A stretch of DNA of 43,925 bases, taken from the NCBI GenBank assembly GCA_045613945.1, contig JAZLBZ010000004.1, forward strand, positions 1 through 43,925, in the 5' to 3' direction. Both the position numbers and the translations under genes were made by a program. Every line of letters starts with the position of its first letter. Position 1 is the first letter of the stretch. The notes below the pieces were generated by a model. That model saw nothing but the letters and a program-made list of their open reading frames with translations, ran no database searches and had not been told where the DNA came from. The DNA comes from HGM04593 sp045613945. Lineage in GTDB: Bacteria; Bacteroidota; Bacteroidia; Bacteroidales; Bacteroidaceae. Shown here in pieces: positions 34,398 through 42,224 of the stretch.

Positions 34398-36308
34398 ATG
34401 AACAAAAAAACCATTCTCGCATACGTACTTATCGGACTCGTAATCATTGGTTTCTTCAAGTTCAACCAGAAGAGCCCCGAGGATATACAGAGAGAGAAAG
34501 CACGTCAGGAGCGCATTGCACAGAAGAAACAGCAGGACCGGATTGCCGAGCAGGAGCGTGCAAAGTACCTGCAGCAGCAGTTCGAGAACATCAAGAACGA
34601 CTCTACAAGCATCTTCTTCAACATCTACAACGGTGTTGAGAAGCCCATCACCCTGTCAAACGACAAGGTGAGCGTCACCATCAGCACACTCGGTGGCCGC
34701 ATAACAAGCGCTTCGCTCAAGGAGTACAAGGACCAGCAGGGAGGCGACATTGTGCTCTTCGACAGCAACGACAGGCTAGGCAACAGCAGTAACAGCCTTG
34801 ACTACACCTTCAGCCTGAAGCCCGAATTTGGCAACATCAGCACAGACAAGTGCTACTTCACCGAGCAGAGCGTAACTGCAGACGAGGCTGTGCTGCGCCT
34901 TGATTTCAAGGAGAACCGCTATATTGAGTTCACATACAAGTTGCGCCCCGACAGTTACATCACAGACCTTTATATCAAGGCCTGCAACATGGATGGTTTG
35001 CTAAGTTCAGAGAACACCATCGGAATCCAGTGGAACCAGTTGCTGCGTCAGCAGGAGCCGGGATACGACTTTGAGCAGCGCTTCACAAGCCTTACATACA
35101 AACTGTACGATGATGACACCGACAACTTGAGCGAGATGAAGGATGACAAGGAGGAACTCAAGGAGGACCTGAACTGGGTTGCATACAAGAACCAGTTCTT
35201 CTCGTCTATCCTTATTGCAGGCGAGAGCCTCGGCAACGTAAAGGTGCAGTCGACCAGCATCCCCGAAGGACATAATTTCCTCAAGGAGTGCAAGACAACA
35301 GCGACCACACAGTTCGACCCGACAGGCGTGGCAGCCACAGGCCTGCAGTTCTATTTTGGCCCCAACAAGTTCAGCGCCCTGCAGGATGCAAACGACGAGG
35401 CTATCAACCCCGAGAATGACCTTGAACTTGAGGACCTGATATACTTTGGCTGGCCAATCGTACGCTGGATTAACCGCTACTTCATCATGTACCTGTTCGA
35501 CATTCTCTCAAGCACAGGCCTCAACATGGGTATCGTACTGCTGCTGCTCACACTCATAGTGAAGATGTGCGTATATCCTTTCACAAAGAAATCATACATT
35601 GCATCGGCAAAGATGCGCGCACTCAAGCCATACATCGATGAACTGAACGCAAAATATCCAAAGCAGGAGGATCAGTTGAAGAAGCAGCAGGAGACAATGG
35701 CACTGTATCAGAAATATGGTGCAAGTCCAATGGGTGGCTGCTTGCCTATGCTCATACAGATGCCTATTTTCATCGCCCTCTTCAACTTTGTACCAAATGC
35801 TATCGAACTGCGTCAAGAGAGTTTCCTTTGGGCACACGACCTCTCGGCATTCGATGCCCTCATAAGTTGGGACAAGGACCTGTGGCTCATTGGTGACCAC
35901 ATCAGCATCTTCTGCCTGCTGTTCTCCGTGACACAGATTATCAACACATACTACACCAGCAAACTCCAGGCACCGGCTGTGAGCACCCCAGAGATGGAGC
36001 AACAGCAAAAAATGATGCGCTGGATGATGTACCTGATGCCGGTAATCTTCTTCTTCATGTTCAACGAGTACTCTGCCGGCTTGAACTACTACTACTTCCT
36101 CTCAACACTGTTCAGCATCATCATTGCACTCATCTTGAGAAAGAGAACCAACGAGGATGAACTGCTAAAGAAGATGGAGGCATATGCCGAGAAGAACAAG
36201 GACTCTGTAGCAAAGCAGTCAAACCTCATGGCACGCCTTGAGGCACTGCAGGAGGAGCAGAGAAAACTGCAGGAGGAGCGTGAGAAGATCAGGAACAGGA
36301 AGAAATAA
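34398..36308 (+). CDS. yidC: Membrane protein insertase YidC
   Basis: It inserts and folds inner-membrane proteins alone or with SecYEG. The 636-residue chain has an N-terminal signal-anchor helix (5-21), a charged coiled linker, the large periplasmic beta-sandwich P1 domain (about 60-345) and the conserved five-helix insertase core (about 350-590: GWPIVRWINRYFIMYLFD, MGGCLPMLIQMPIFIALFNF). A basic coiled-coil tail (EEQRKLQEEREKIRNRKK) follows. Length is as in other Bacteroidota. pyrG, a frequent upstream neighbour in the group, is not here. A conserved small gene follows after 42 bp. Confidence 0.96.
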   Translation: MNKKTILAYVLIGLVIIGFFKFNQKSPEDIQREKARQERIAQKKQQDRIAEQERAKYLQQQFENIKNDSTSIFFNIYNGVEKPITLSNDKVSVTISTLGGRITSASLKEYKDQQGGDIVLFDSNDRLGNSSNSLDYTFSLKPEFGNISTDKCYFTEQSVTADEAVLRLDFKENRYIEFTYKLRPDSYITDLYIKACNMDGLLSSENTIGIQWNQLLRQQEPGYDFEQRFTSLTYKLYDDDTDNLSEMKDDKEELKEDLNWVAYKNQFFSSILIAGESLGNVKVQSTSIPEGHNFLKECKTTATTQFDPTGVAATGLQFYFGPNKFSALQDANDEAINPENDLELEDLIYFGWPIVRWINRYFIMYLFDILSSTGLNMGIVLLLLTLIVKMCVYPFTKKSYIASAKMRALKPYIDELNAKYPKQEDQLKKQQETMALYQKYGASPMGGCLPMLIQMPIFIALFNFVPNAIELRQESFLWAHDLSAFDALISWDKDLWLIGDHISIFCLLFSVTQIINTYYTSKLQAPAVSTPEMEQQQKMMRWMMYLMPVIFFFMFNEYSAGLNYYYFLSTLFSIIIALILRKRTNEDELLKKMEAYAEKNKDSVAKQSNLMARLEALQEEQRKLQEEREKIRNRKK

Positions 36309-36350
36309 GAACCACAACGCTAACAACAATAAATAAAAAAATCTACAATA

Positions 36351-36986
36351 ATGGGACTTTTCAGTTTTTTTAAAAAGAAAGAGAAGAACACCGAGCAGCG
36401 CATTGGCGGCATGGAAGACTTCATGACCCTCATCCGCGTTTACTACCAGGCTGCTATGGCCGCTAACATCGGCATAACAAACATCAATATGTTGCCCGAC
36501 CTTGCGACTTTCAAGCGCACACTCAAGGTGCCAACACAGAACAACAAACTGGGCGTTGGCGAGCGCAGCAAGTGCAAGAAGATGCTTGAGCAGATCTACA
36601 AACTCGACGACAGTTTCTTCAAGGAGATTGACAGTTCAATAAAGAAGAACTGCAAGAAGATACAGGATGCACAGCCATTCCTCTTCGCATTCCAGGGTTT
36701 CAACAACGACCTGATGATGCTTGTCGGCAACCTGATGAAGTGGAAGTTCCGCGTTCCAAGTTTCATGCACAAGATGCTGCACGGCATGACCGAGAAGATT
36801 ATCAACGACATCTTCACCAAGAACAACTGGAAGGACGAGGCTACATTCCGCACTGTATACTCGGTGCGCAGTTACAACGAGAAACTCGGTTACTCGCAAG
36901 CGTGGATAACAGAATATGTATTCAAGATTATAACTCTTGCAAAAAAGGAGCCACGCAAGAACATGGAAGACGCCGAGAAGAAATAA
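36351..36986 (+). CDS. Conserved hypothetical protein, helical, cytoplasmic
   Basis: The 211-residue protein has a short hydrophobic/basic start (MGLFSFFKKKEKN) and then mostly amphipathic helices. There is no signal peptide, membrane span or catalytic motif, and many lysines and methionines. I do not recognise a named domain. It begins 42 bp after yidC without an intervening terminator or promoter and is followed by a hairpin terminator, so it is likely the last gene of the yidC transcript. A role in membrane-protein biogenesis is possible only by association. Confidence 0.8.
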   Translation: MGLFSFFKKKEKNTEQRIGGMEDFMTLIRVYYQAAMAANIGITNINMLPDLATFKRTLKVPTQNNKLGVGERSKCKKMLEQIYKLDDSFFKEIDSSIKKNCKKIQDAQPFLFAFQGFNNDLMMLVGNLMKWKFRVPSFMHKMLHGMTEKIINDIFTKNNWKDEATFRTVYSVRSYNEKLGYSQAWITEYVFKIITLAKKEPRKNMEDAEKK

Positions 36987-36994
36987 ATATGGGC

Positions 36995-37023
36995 AAAAGA
37001 GGAACGAGACCCGTTCCTCTTTT
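36995..37023 (+). terminator. Terminator 1 of the yidC unit
   Basis: AAAAGAGGAACG (36995-37006), 5-nt loop, exact inverse (37012-37023), then CTTTT. It lies 8 bp after the stop of the 211-residue protein. The same stem sequence recurs at 37086-37111. Confidence 0.85.
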
Positions 37024-37111
37024 CTTTTCACAGCGCGAGGAAATTGTCCTGACAACTTGCAGACAATCTGCAAGAACAAGGGTCTAAAAGAGGAACGCGC
37101 GTTCCTCTTTT
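37024..37111 (+). ncRNA. Possible small RNA between twin terminators
   Basis: Between two terminators with identical arms lies about 62 nt containing a hairpin (CTTGCAGA, loop CAA, TCTGCAAG; 37056-37074). The downstream hairpin at 37086-37111 is a perfect 26-bp palindrome followed by T-rich DNA. The arrangement would suit a short structured RNA or a read-through-controlled 3' fragment. No clear promoter of its own was seen, so this is speculative. Confidence 0.2.
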
Positions 37112-37117
37112 TTGTTT
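37086..37117 (+). terminator. Terminator 2, duplicate stem
   Basis: AAAAGAGGAACGC and its inverse abut as a 26-bp palindrome (functional loop CGCG) followed by TTGTTT. It repeats the arms of terminator 1. Confidence 0.75.
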
Positions 37118-37175
37118 CCACCACAGCCGTCACTCTTTTTCTTTGTGGAACAGAACGATTATTCAACTTTTTTCA

Positions 37176-37183
37176 TACATTTG
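37176..37183 (+). promoter_or_regulatory. -7 element of the DUF7477 gene
   Basis: TACATTTG matches TAnnTTTG, 26 bp before the ATG at 37210; no TTG at 19 bp. Confidence 0.5.
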
Positions 37184-37209
37184 CCATACAAGTAATAAAC
37201 AACGCAAAT

Positions 37210-38394
37210 ATGAAAAGACTCATGCTCCTCACATTGCTTTCAGCAATGACATTACTGGCCAATGCACAGGACAAGACCATCATCATAACCGAGAACGGCC
37301 GACCATACACCAACCAGACATGGTTCTATTCAGGAAAAGGGAAGGCTTTGCAAGAGGACAAGATAAAGAAGCATTGGAACCAGGAGGAAAGGAGAATTAC
37401 TTCGGCGGCCTACACAAAGAATGGTTGGTTCGTCACAATGGCTAAAAACACGGGGATAGGAAAGCAGACATACAAATACTCCACCTCGTGGCCCGAAGAT
37501 TGGATAAAGGAGAAGTGGAACGAAGACTACAGAATCACATCCATATCAAGAGGAAAAGATAAATGGCTTGTAGTAATGTCCAAAGGGCACGACTACTGGA
37601 TGCAGTGCTATCGTCGGGACGAATTGTCAAACATAAAGAGTTGGATAAAGCACAATTGGGACAAAGGATATTACATCACCAATGCCACTCATGACGGAGC
37701 CTTGTGGACTGTGGTAATGAGCCAGACCAAAGAATTCACATCACAGGGTTATTTCCTTGCCGACAATTACGACAAGATGGCGGCAGAAATAAGGGAGGAT
37801 GTATGGGGTAATGACCTTTGCATTCACCTGATTGAATCCGACGGCGATGATTTCTTTGTAGTATATGGCAGACACAACGATTGCGACAATTCACAGAATT
37901 ACTCTGTAAACAATTCAAACATAAGCAAATACATCAAGAAGAGATGGGATAATTCATACCACATCACATACATAGGTGGCGGTTCGGCCAACCAGAACAC
38001 AAAACCGCACCCATGCAGCGGCGCCACAGGTATGCGCACAGGGAATGTATATTACAGGAACGACAGTTACCAGGTGGGTGATTTCAAATTCTATTACCAT
38101 GATGGCAAATACATGGTCGAGACAAGCCTGAGCGGAATGGCTCACAAGCATGCCGTCCGCTACATCCTGCATGGAGAAACAGACGATTCCTACATATTCC
38201 GCCAATGCATATTGCACGACAACGGCAGAATGGAATTCCCCATTCACACACCACAAATGACAGTATCAAAAGATTGGAGCCGTATTGTCATTGAAAAGAC
38301 CATCTTCGGCAACGGTATCATTCTGACCGAGGAGATTACACAATCGGAATACGACAAGATTAACCAGACAAAGGACATTTATCCCCAACAATAA
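37210..38394 (+). CDS. Secreted DUF7477-type repeat protein
   Basis: The start at 37210 gives a signal peptide (MKRLMLLTLLSAMTLLANAQ) and 394 residues; the longer frame from 36937 runs back through terminators and the previous gene. About five repeats of 42-47 residues follow (about 45-260), each with W..xYxITS..xxxxxWxVVMSxxxxxxxQxY. Examples are RITSAAYTKNGWFVTM, RITSISRGKDKWLVVMS, YITNATHDGALWTVVMS and HITYIGGG. This pattern resembles DUF7477, also seen at the C-terminus of plant casein-kinase-I-like proteins, and should fold as a beta-propeller-like repeat. The C-terminal 120 residues (about 275-394) are not recognised. Function is unknown. The next gene lies 46 bp downstream on the same strand. 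Confidence 0.78.
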   Translation: MKRLMLLTLLSAMTLLANAQDKTIIITENGRPYTNQTWFYSGKGKALQEDKIKKHWNQEERRITSAAYTKNGWFVTMAKNTGIGKQTYKYSTSWPEDWIKEKWNEDYRITSISRGKDKWLVVMSKGHDYWMQCYRRDELSNIKSWIKHNWDKGYYITNATHDGALWTVVMSQTKEFTSQGYFLADNYDKMAAEIREDVWGNDLCIHLIESDGDDFFVVYGRHNDCDNSQNYSVNNSNISKYIKKRWDNSYHITYIGGGSANQNTKPHPCSGATGMRTGNVYYRNDSYQVGDFKFYYHDGKYMVETSLSGMAHKHAVRYILHGETDDSYIFRQCILHDNGRMEFPIHTPQMTVSKDWSRIVIEKTIFGNGIILTEEITQSEYDKINQTKDIYPQQ

Positions 38395-38440
38395 CCGCAA
38401 GCCCATTAAAATAGCCAATCAAGACAAGCATAAAACAACC

Positions 38441-39025
38441 ATGAACAATATAAGCGAGAGACACCCGCTTGAGCCGTTCCTGCCGCAGAATGCAAGGGTA
38501 TTGATGCTTGGCAGCTTCCCGCCGCCACAAGCAAAATGGTCAATGCAATTCTTCTACCCTAACTGGATAAACGACATGTGGCGCGTGATGGGGTTGCTGT
38601 TCTATGACGACAGACACCATTTTGAGGTAAAAGGTGAGAAACGCTTTGACAGAGAGAGGGTGGAAGAGTTCTGCGTCCAGCAAGGAATTGCGCTCTACGA
38701 CACAGCCCGCGAGGTTGTACGGCAAAAAGGGAATGCTTCGGATAAATTCCTTGATATTGTTACCCCAACAGACATTCCAGCATTATTGGAACAGATACCA
38801 CATTGTACTGCAATTGTAACAACAGGCGAAAAGGCCAGCGATGTAATAGCATCAACCTTCGGTTGCGAGGTGCCGAAGGTGGGAAACAAGACCATTGTCC
38901 GGATAAATGGGAAGGAGTACAATTTCTGGCGTATGCCTTCAAGTTCAAGAGCCTATCCGCTATCACTGGAGAAGAAATCCGACTTTTACAGGCAGATGCT
39001 GCAGACCGAAATCGGCAACATATAG
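38441..39025 (+). CDS. Uracil-DNA glycosylase superfamily protein (family 6/hypoxanthine-DNA-glycosylase-like)
   Basis: The 194-residue cytosolic protein has the UDG-superfamily first motif in the form LMLGSFPPP (20-28), then FYPNWINDMWRVMG (about 38-51) and the C-terminal PSSSRAY (about 166-172), equivalent to the (L/M)PSTSPA loop. This arrangement fits the GSFP branch (mismatch-specific or hypoxanthine-DNA glycosylases) rather than classical Ung, which has GQDPYH. It would remove deaminated bases (U, hypoxanthine) from DNA; the exact base is uncertain. It probably shares a transcript with the DUF7477 gene and ends at a strong convergent terminator. Confidence 0.78.
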   Translation: MNNISERHPLEPFLPQNARVLMLGSFPPPQAKWSMQFFYPNWINDMWRVMGLLFYDDRHHFEVKGEKRFDRERVEEFCVQQGIALYDTAREVVRQKGNASDKFLDIVTPTDIPALLEQIPHCTAIVTTGEKASDVIASTFGCEVPKVGNKTIVRINGKEYNFWRMPSSSRAYPLSLEKKSDFYRQMLQTEIGNI

Positions 39026-39040
39026 CCTTACAGTTTTCAA

Positions 39041-39084
39041 TTAAGAATCACAGCCAGGCTCGTGAGCCTGGCTGTGATTCTTAA
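39041..39084. terminator. Bidirectional terminator between the UDG-like gene and leuB
   Basis: A perfect 20-bp stem (TTAAGAATCACAGCCAGGCT and its inverse) with a CGTG loop lies exactly between the convergent genes. It touches the leuB stop codon and is 15 bp beyond the UDG-like stop. Confidence 0.92.
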
Positions 39085-40152
39085 TCAGATATTCCTTGCA
39101 ATGAAGTCGCCCACCTCTGTGGTTGTAGAAGGATTGACACCCTGGGGGGCAATATCATCGGTGACTACATTCTGCTCAATAGAGAGGTTCACCGCCCTGC
39201 GTATCGCAGCACCGGCCTCCATGTCGGCGAATGCATATTCAAACATCATGGCAGCCGAGAGAATTGTCGCTATCGGGTTGGCAATATTCTTTCCCGCAGC
39301 CTGGGGGTACGAGCCATGTATTGGCTCAAAGAGCGATGTTCCGGTACCAATCGATGCCGAAGGCAGCAATCCCAAAGAGCCGGTAATGACGCTTGCCTCA
39401 TCGGTGAGGATATCGCCGAACATATTCTCGGTCACCATCACATCGAAATGTTTGGGCTGCTGGATAATCTTCATTGCCGCATTGTCAACAAACATATACT
39501 CAACCTCAACATTGGGGTAATCCTTTTCCATTGTCTTGGCAGTCTCACGCCACAGGCGCGATGTCGCCAGCACATTAGCCTTGTCAACAACAGTGAGTTT
39601 GCCCCTGCGCTTGCCTGCATACTCAAAGCCCAGGCGGCATATACGCTCAATCTCCTCGCGTGAGTAGACACAGGTGTCATATGCGGTGTTGCCATCCTCG
39701 GAACGGCCTTGCGGACGGCCAAAGTAGAGACCACCGGTCAGTTCGCGCACGCAGATGAAATCGGCACCCTCAACAAGGTCATACCGCAATGGCGAGCGGT
39801 GGAGCAACGATTCAAAAGTATTCACCGGGCGCAGGTTTGCATAAAGGCCCAGTTTCTTGCGCATGGCAAGAAGTCCCTGCTCGGGACGCACTTTTGCCTC
39901 GGGGTTATTGTCAAAACGCGGGTCGCCAATGGCGCCGAAGAGTACCGCATCGGCCTCCATACACGCCCGGTGAGTCTCATCGGGGTAAGGGTTGCCCGTA
40001 GCGTCAATGGCAGCCGCTCCAACAAGAGCATGTGTATATGTGATACTGTAACCGAACTTTGCCGCTACCGCATCAACAGCCTTCACCGCCTGTGCAACAA
40101 TCTCAGGACCAATGCCGTCACCCGGCAGTACTGCAATCTTTATATCTTTCAT
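39085..40152 (-). CDS. leuB: 3-isopropylmalate dehydrogenase
   Basis: It oxidises and decarboxylates 3-isopropylmalate to 2-oxoisocaproate with NAD+, the third leucine-specific step. The start at 40152 (MKDIKIAVLPGDGIGPEIV) gives 355 residues, the normal size; 31 upstream codons of the open frame translate hairpin spacer DNA and are rejected. Visible features are the GDGIGPE N-terminal motif, the substrate-binding YDLVEGADFICVRELTGGLYFG block, VDKANVLATSRLW, and the Mg-binding MLFVDNAAM...TENMFGDILTDE region. NAD preference fits GSLGLLPSASIG. It is the last gene of the leu operon, 70 bp after leuD. Confidence 0.96.
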   Translation of the reverse strand: MKDIKIAVLPGDGIGPEIVAQAVKAVDAVAAKFGYSITYTHALVGAAAIDATGNPYPDETHRACMEADAVLFGAIGDPRFDNNPEAKVRPEQGLLAMRKKLGLYANLRPVNTFESLLHRSPLRYDLVEGADFICVRELTGGLYFGRPQGRSEDGNTAYDTCVYSREEIERICRLGFEYAGKRRGKLTVVDKANVLATSRLWRETAKTMEKDYPNVEVEYMFVDNAAMKIIQQPKHFDVMVTENMFGDILTDEASVITGSLGLLPSASIGTGTSLFEPIHGSYPQAAGKNIANPIATILSAAMMFEYAFADMEAGAAIRRAVNLSIEQNVVTDDIAPQGVNPSTTTEVGDFIARNI

Positions 40153-40222
40153 AATTATTTTGGATTTTATCCCCTGTTTTAGGGGAGGCGGTTGCAAGAT
40201 TCCTTGCAACGGAGGAGTAAGT
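40153..40222 (-). promoter_or_regulatory. Hairpin spacer between leuD and leuB
   Basis: Reading on the minus strand, GTTGCAAG-GAAT-CTTGCAAC (perfect 8-bp stem) is followed by CCCCT-AAAAC-AGGGG (5-bp stem), 20-30 bases before the leuB ATG. Neither is followed by a U-tract, so these are not intrinsic terminators. They may be RNA processing or stability signals that set the leuB level, or a dispersed repeat. All the other leu junctions are 2-64 bp and plain. Confidence 0.5.
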
Positions 40223-40807
40223 TTATCTATTCTCAAACGACTCAATCTCTGTACGTATGCTCACAAGGAAATCGACGTCATCATATCCACTCATCAGGCA
40301 CTGTTTCTTGTAAGGCGCAATGTCAAACATCTCCTTTATCCCGGTACCAATAATCTCAATTGTCTGTGCGGGCAGGTCAATATACAGTTGCATACCCGCA
40401 TCCTTCTCTGCTGCAGCAAATATCTCGGCAAGCATCTGCTCGCTCACCACAACCGGCAAGAGTCCGTTGTTAAGGGCATTATTGCGGAAAATGTCGGCAA
40501 AGAAACTTGATACTACGGCGCGAAAACCTGCACCGTCAATGGCCCACGCCGCGTGCTCACGGCTCGAACCGCATCCAAAGTTCTTGCCGGCAACAAGTAT
40601 CTCGCCTTTGTACACAGGCGAATTCATTACAAAATCGGCCTTTGGATTGCCATCCTTGTCATATCTCCAGTCGCGGAACAGGTTCTCACCGAACCCTTCG
40701 CGCGTTGTCGCCTTGAGGAAACGTGCAGGGATAATCTGGTCTGTATCTATGTTCTCAATCGGCAGCGGCACCACCGTTGAGCGTAGTGTTGTAAATTTCT
40801 GTCTCAT
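40223..40807 (-). CDS. leuD: 3-isopropylmalate dehydratase, small subunit
   Basis: Together with LeuC it isomerises 2-isopropylmalate to 3-isopropylmalate. The 194-residue sequence shows the aconitase-swivel signatures VVPLPIENIDTDQIIPARFL (12-31 region) and NFGCGSSREHAAWAI (about 76-90), with the Ser-Ser-Arg anion-binding loop. Length is typical. It begins 20 bp after leuC. Confidence 0.95.
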   Translation of the reverse strand: MRQKFTTLRSTVVPLPIENIDTDQIIPARFLKATTREGFGENLFRDWRYDKDGNPKADFVMNSPVYKGEILVAGKNFGCGSSREHAAWAIDGAGFRAVVSSFFADIFRNNALNNGLLPVVVSEQMLAEIFAAAEKDAGMQLYIDLPAQTIEIIGTGIKEMFDIAPYKKQCLMSGYDDVDFLVSIRTEIESFENR

Positions 40808-40827
40808 GACTCTTTGCTGTAACGGTT

Positions 40828-42222
40828 CTACATCATTGTACGCGGGTCAGTGACGACACCTGTAACTGCAGCGGCTGCCGCCACCAACGGGCCGGCAAGC
40901 AGCGTTCTTGCCCCGGGGCCTTGACGCCCTTCAAAGTTACGGTTCGATGTCGCCACACAATATTTCCCGGCAGGAATCTTGTCCTCGTTCATGGCAAGGC
41001 AGGCCGAACAGCCCGGCTGTCGCAGTTCAAAGCCAGCCTCCTCAAGTATGTCGCGTAATCCCTCCTCTATTGCCATTCGCTCAACCTCCTTTGAGCCGGG
41101 AACAATCCAGGCGGTTATATTCTCGGCCTTCTTGCGACCTTTTACAAAGTTTGCGAACGCACGAATATCCTCAATGCGGCCATTGGTACAACTGCCCACA
41201 AAGACATAGTCAACTCTCTTGCCAATCATTCTGTCACCCTCGGCAAAATCCATATATACAAGAGACTTTGTATATGACGCCTTTGAGGCAGGGTCCATCG
41301 CTGCCGACGTTGGAATCTCGTCATTGACAGCAATTCCCATACCCGGGTTAGTGCCGTAGGTAATCATTGGCTGAATGTCGGCCGCATCAAATGTTATCTC
41401 CTTGTCAAAGACAGCGTCATCGTCCGAGCGCAGCATGCTCCAGCGCTCTACCGCCCTGTCCCACTCTTCGCCCTGTGGCGCAAATTCACGCCCGCGAAGG
41501 TAGTCAAAGGTAGTCTGGTCAGGAGCAATCATTCCGCCACGCGCACCCATCTCAATGCTCATATTGCATATTGTCATCCTTGCCTCCATTGAAAGCGAGC
41601 GAATTGCCGAGCCTGCGAACTCCACAAAGTGACCGGTACCGCCGCCGGTACCCAGTTTGGAGATTATATAAAGGATTATGTCCTTTGAGCAGACGCCCGG
41701 AGCAAGTTCACCCTCGACATTTATTCTCATGCTCTTGGGCTTTGACTGCAGAATACACTGCGATGCCAGCGCCATCTCAACCTCGCTTGTTCCAATGCCA
41801 AAAGCAATGCAGCCCATAGCACCGTGTGTCGATGTGTGGCTATCGCCACAAACAATGGTCATGCCAGGCTGTGTAAGACCCGTCTGGGGACCTATTACAT
41901 GAATAATGCCGTTGCGTTCCGAACCTATTGGGAATATCCTTATTCCGTTCTGGGCGCAGTTGCTCTCAAGCGTAGCCACCTGCTGCGCCGATTGCGGCTC
42001 GGCAATAGGCAAGTGCTGGTTCTTGGTGGGTATGTTATGGTCGGGGCTTGCTGTTACCTGCGCGGGACGGAACACTCCAATGCCACGCTTGCGCAGCCCT
42101 GCAAAGGCCTGCGGGCTTGTAACCTCGTGAATGTACTGGCGGTCGATATACAGGACACACGAGCCGCCGTCCAAAGTACGCACCGTGTGCGAATCCCAAA
42201 TTTTGTCAAACAATGTGTTCAT
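40828..42222 (-). CDS. leuC: 3-isopropylmalate dehydratase, large subunit
   Basis: The 464-residue aconitase-family subunit carries the three cluster-ligand cysteines Cys345 (VGSCTNGR), Cys405 and Cys408 (GCSACLAM), a spacing matching known LeuC proteins, so the 4Fe-4S site is intact. Other blocks are DSHT/CGDSHTSTHGAMG (about 125) and EMGARGGMIAPD (about 223). It starts 2 bp after the leuA stop codon, a sign of translational coupling. Confidence 0.96.
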   Translation of the reverse strand: MNTLFDKIWDSHTVRTLDGGSCVLYIDRQYIHEVTSPQAFAGLRKRGIGVFRPAQVTASPDHNIPTKNQHLPIAEPQSAQQVATLESNCAQNGIRIFPIGSERNGIIHVIGPQTGLTQPGMTIVCGDSHTSTHGAMGCIAFGIGTSEVEMALASQCILQSKPKSMRINVEGELAPGVCSKDIILYIISKLGTGGGTGHFVEFAGSAIRSLSMEARMTICNMSIEMGARGGMIAPDQTTFDYLRGREFAPQGEEWDRAVERWSMLRSDDDAVFDKEITFDAADIQPMITYGTNPGMGIAVNDEIPTSAAMDPASKASYTKSLVYMDFAEGDRMIGKRVDYVFVGSCTNGRIEDIRAFANFVKGRKKAENITAWIVPGSKEVERMAIEEGLRDILEEAGFELRQPGCSACLAMNEDKIPAGKYCVATSNRNFEGRQGPGARTLLAGPLVAAAAAVTGVVTDPRTMM

Positions 42223-42224
42223 AA

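Noticed and set aside
34398..36308. Possibility that the lysine-rich end of yidC signals a fused extra domain
   Set aside because: A basic coiled tail is usual for YidC, helping ribosome contact, and the length is normal for Bacteroidota.
36937..37209. 91 extra N-terminal codons for the DUF7477 gene
   Set aside because: They run back through two terminators and the previous gene; a signal peptide begins at 37210.
40153..40245. 31 extra N-terminal codons for leuB
   Set aside because: They translate the hairpin spacer and overlap leuD; the conserved start is MKDIKIAVLPGDG at 40152.
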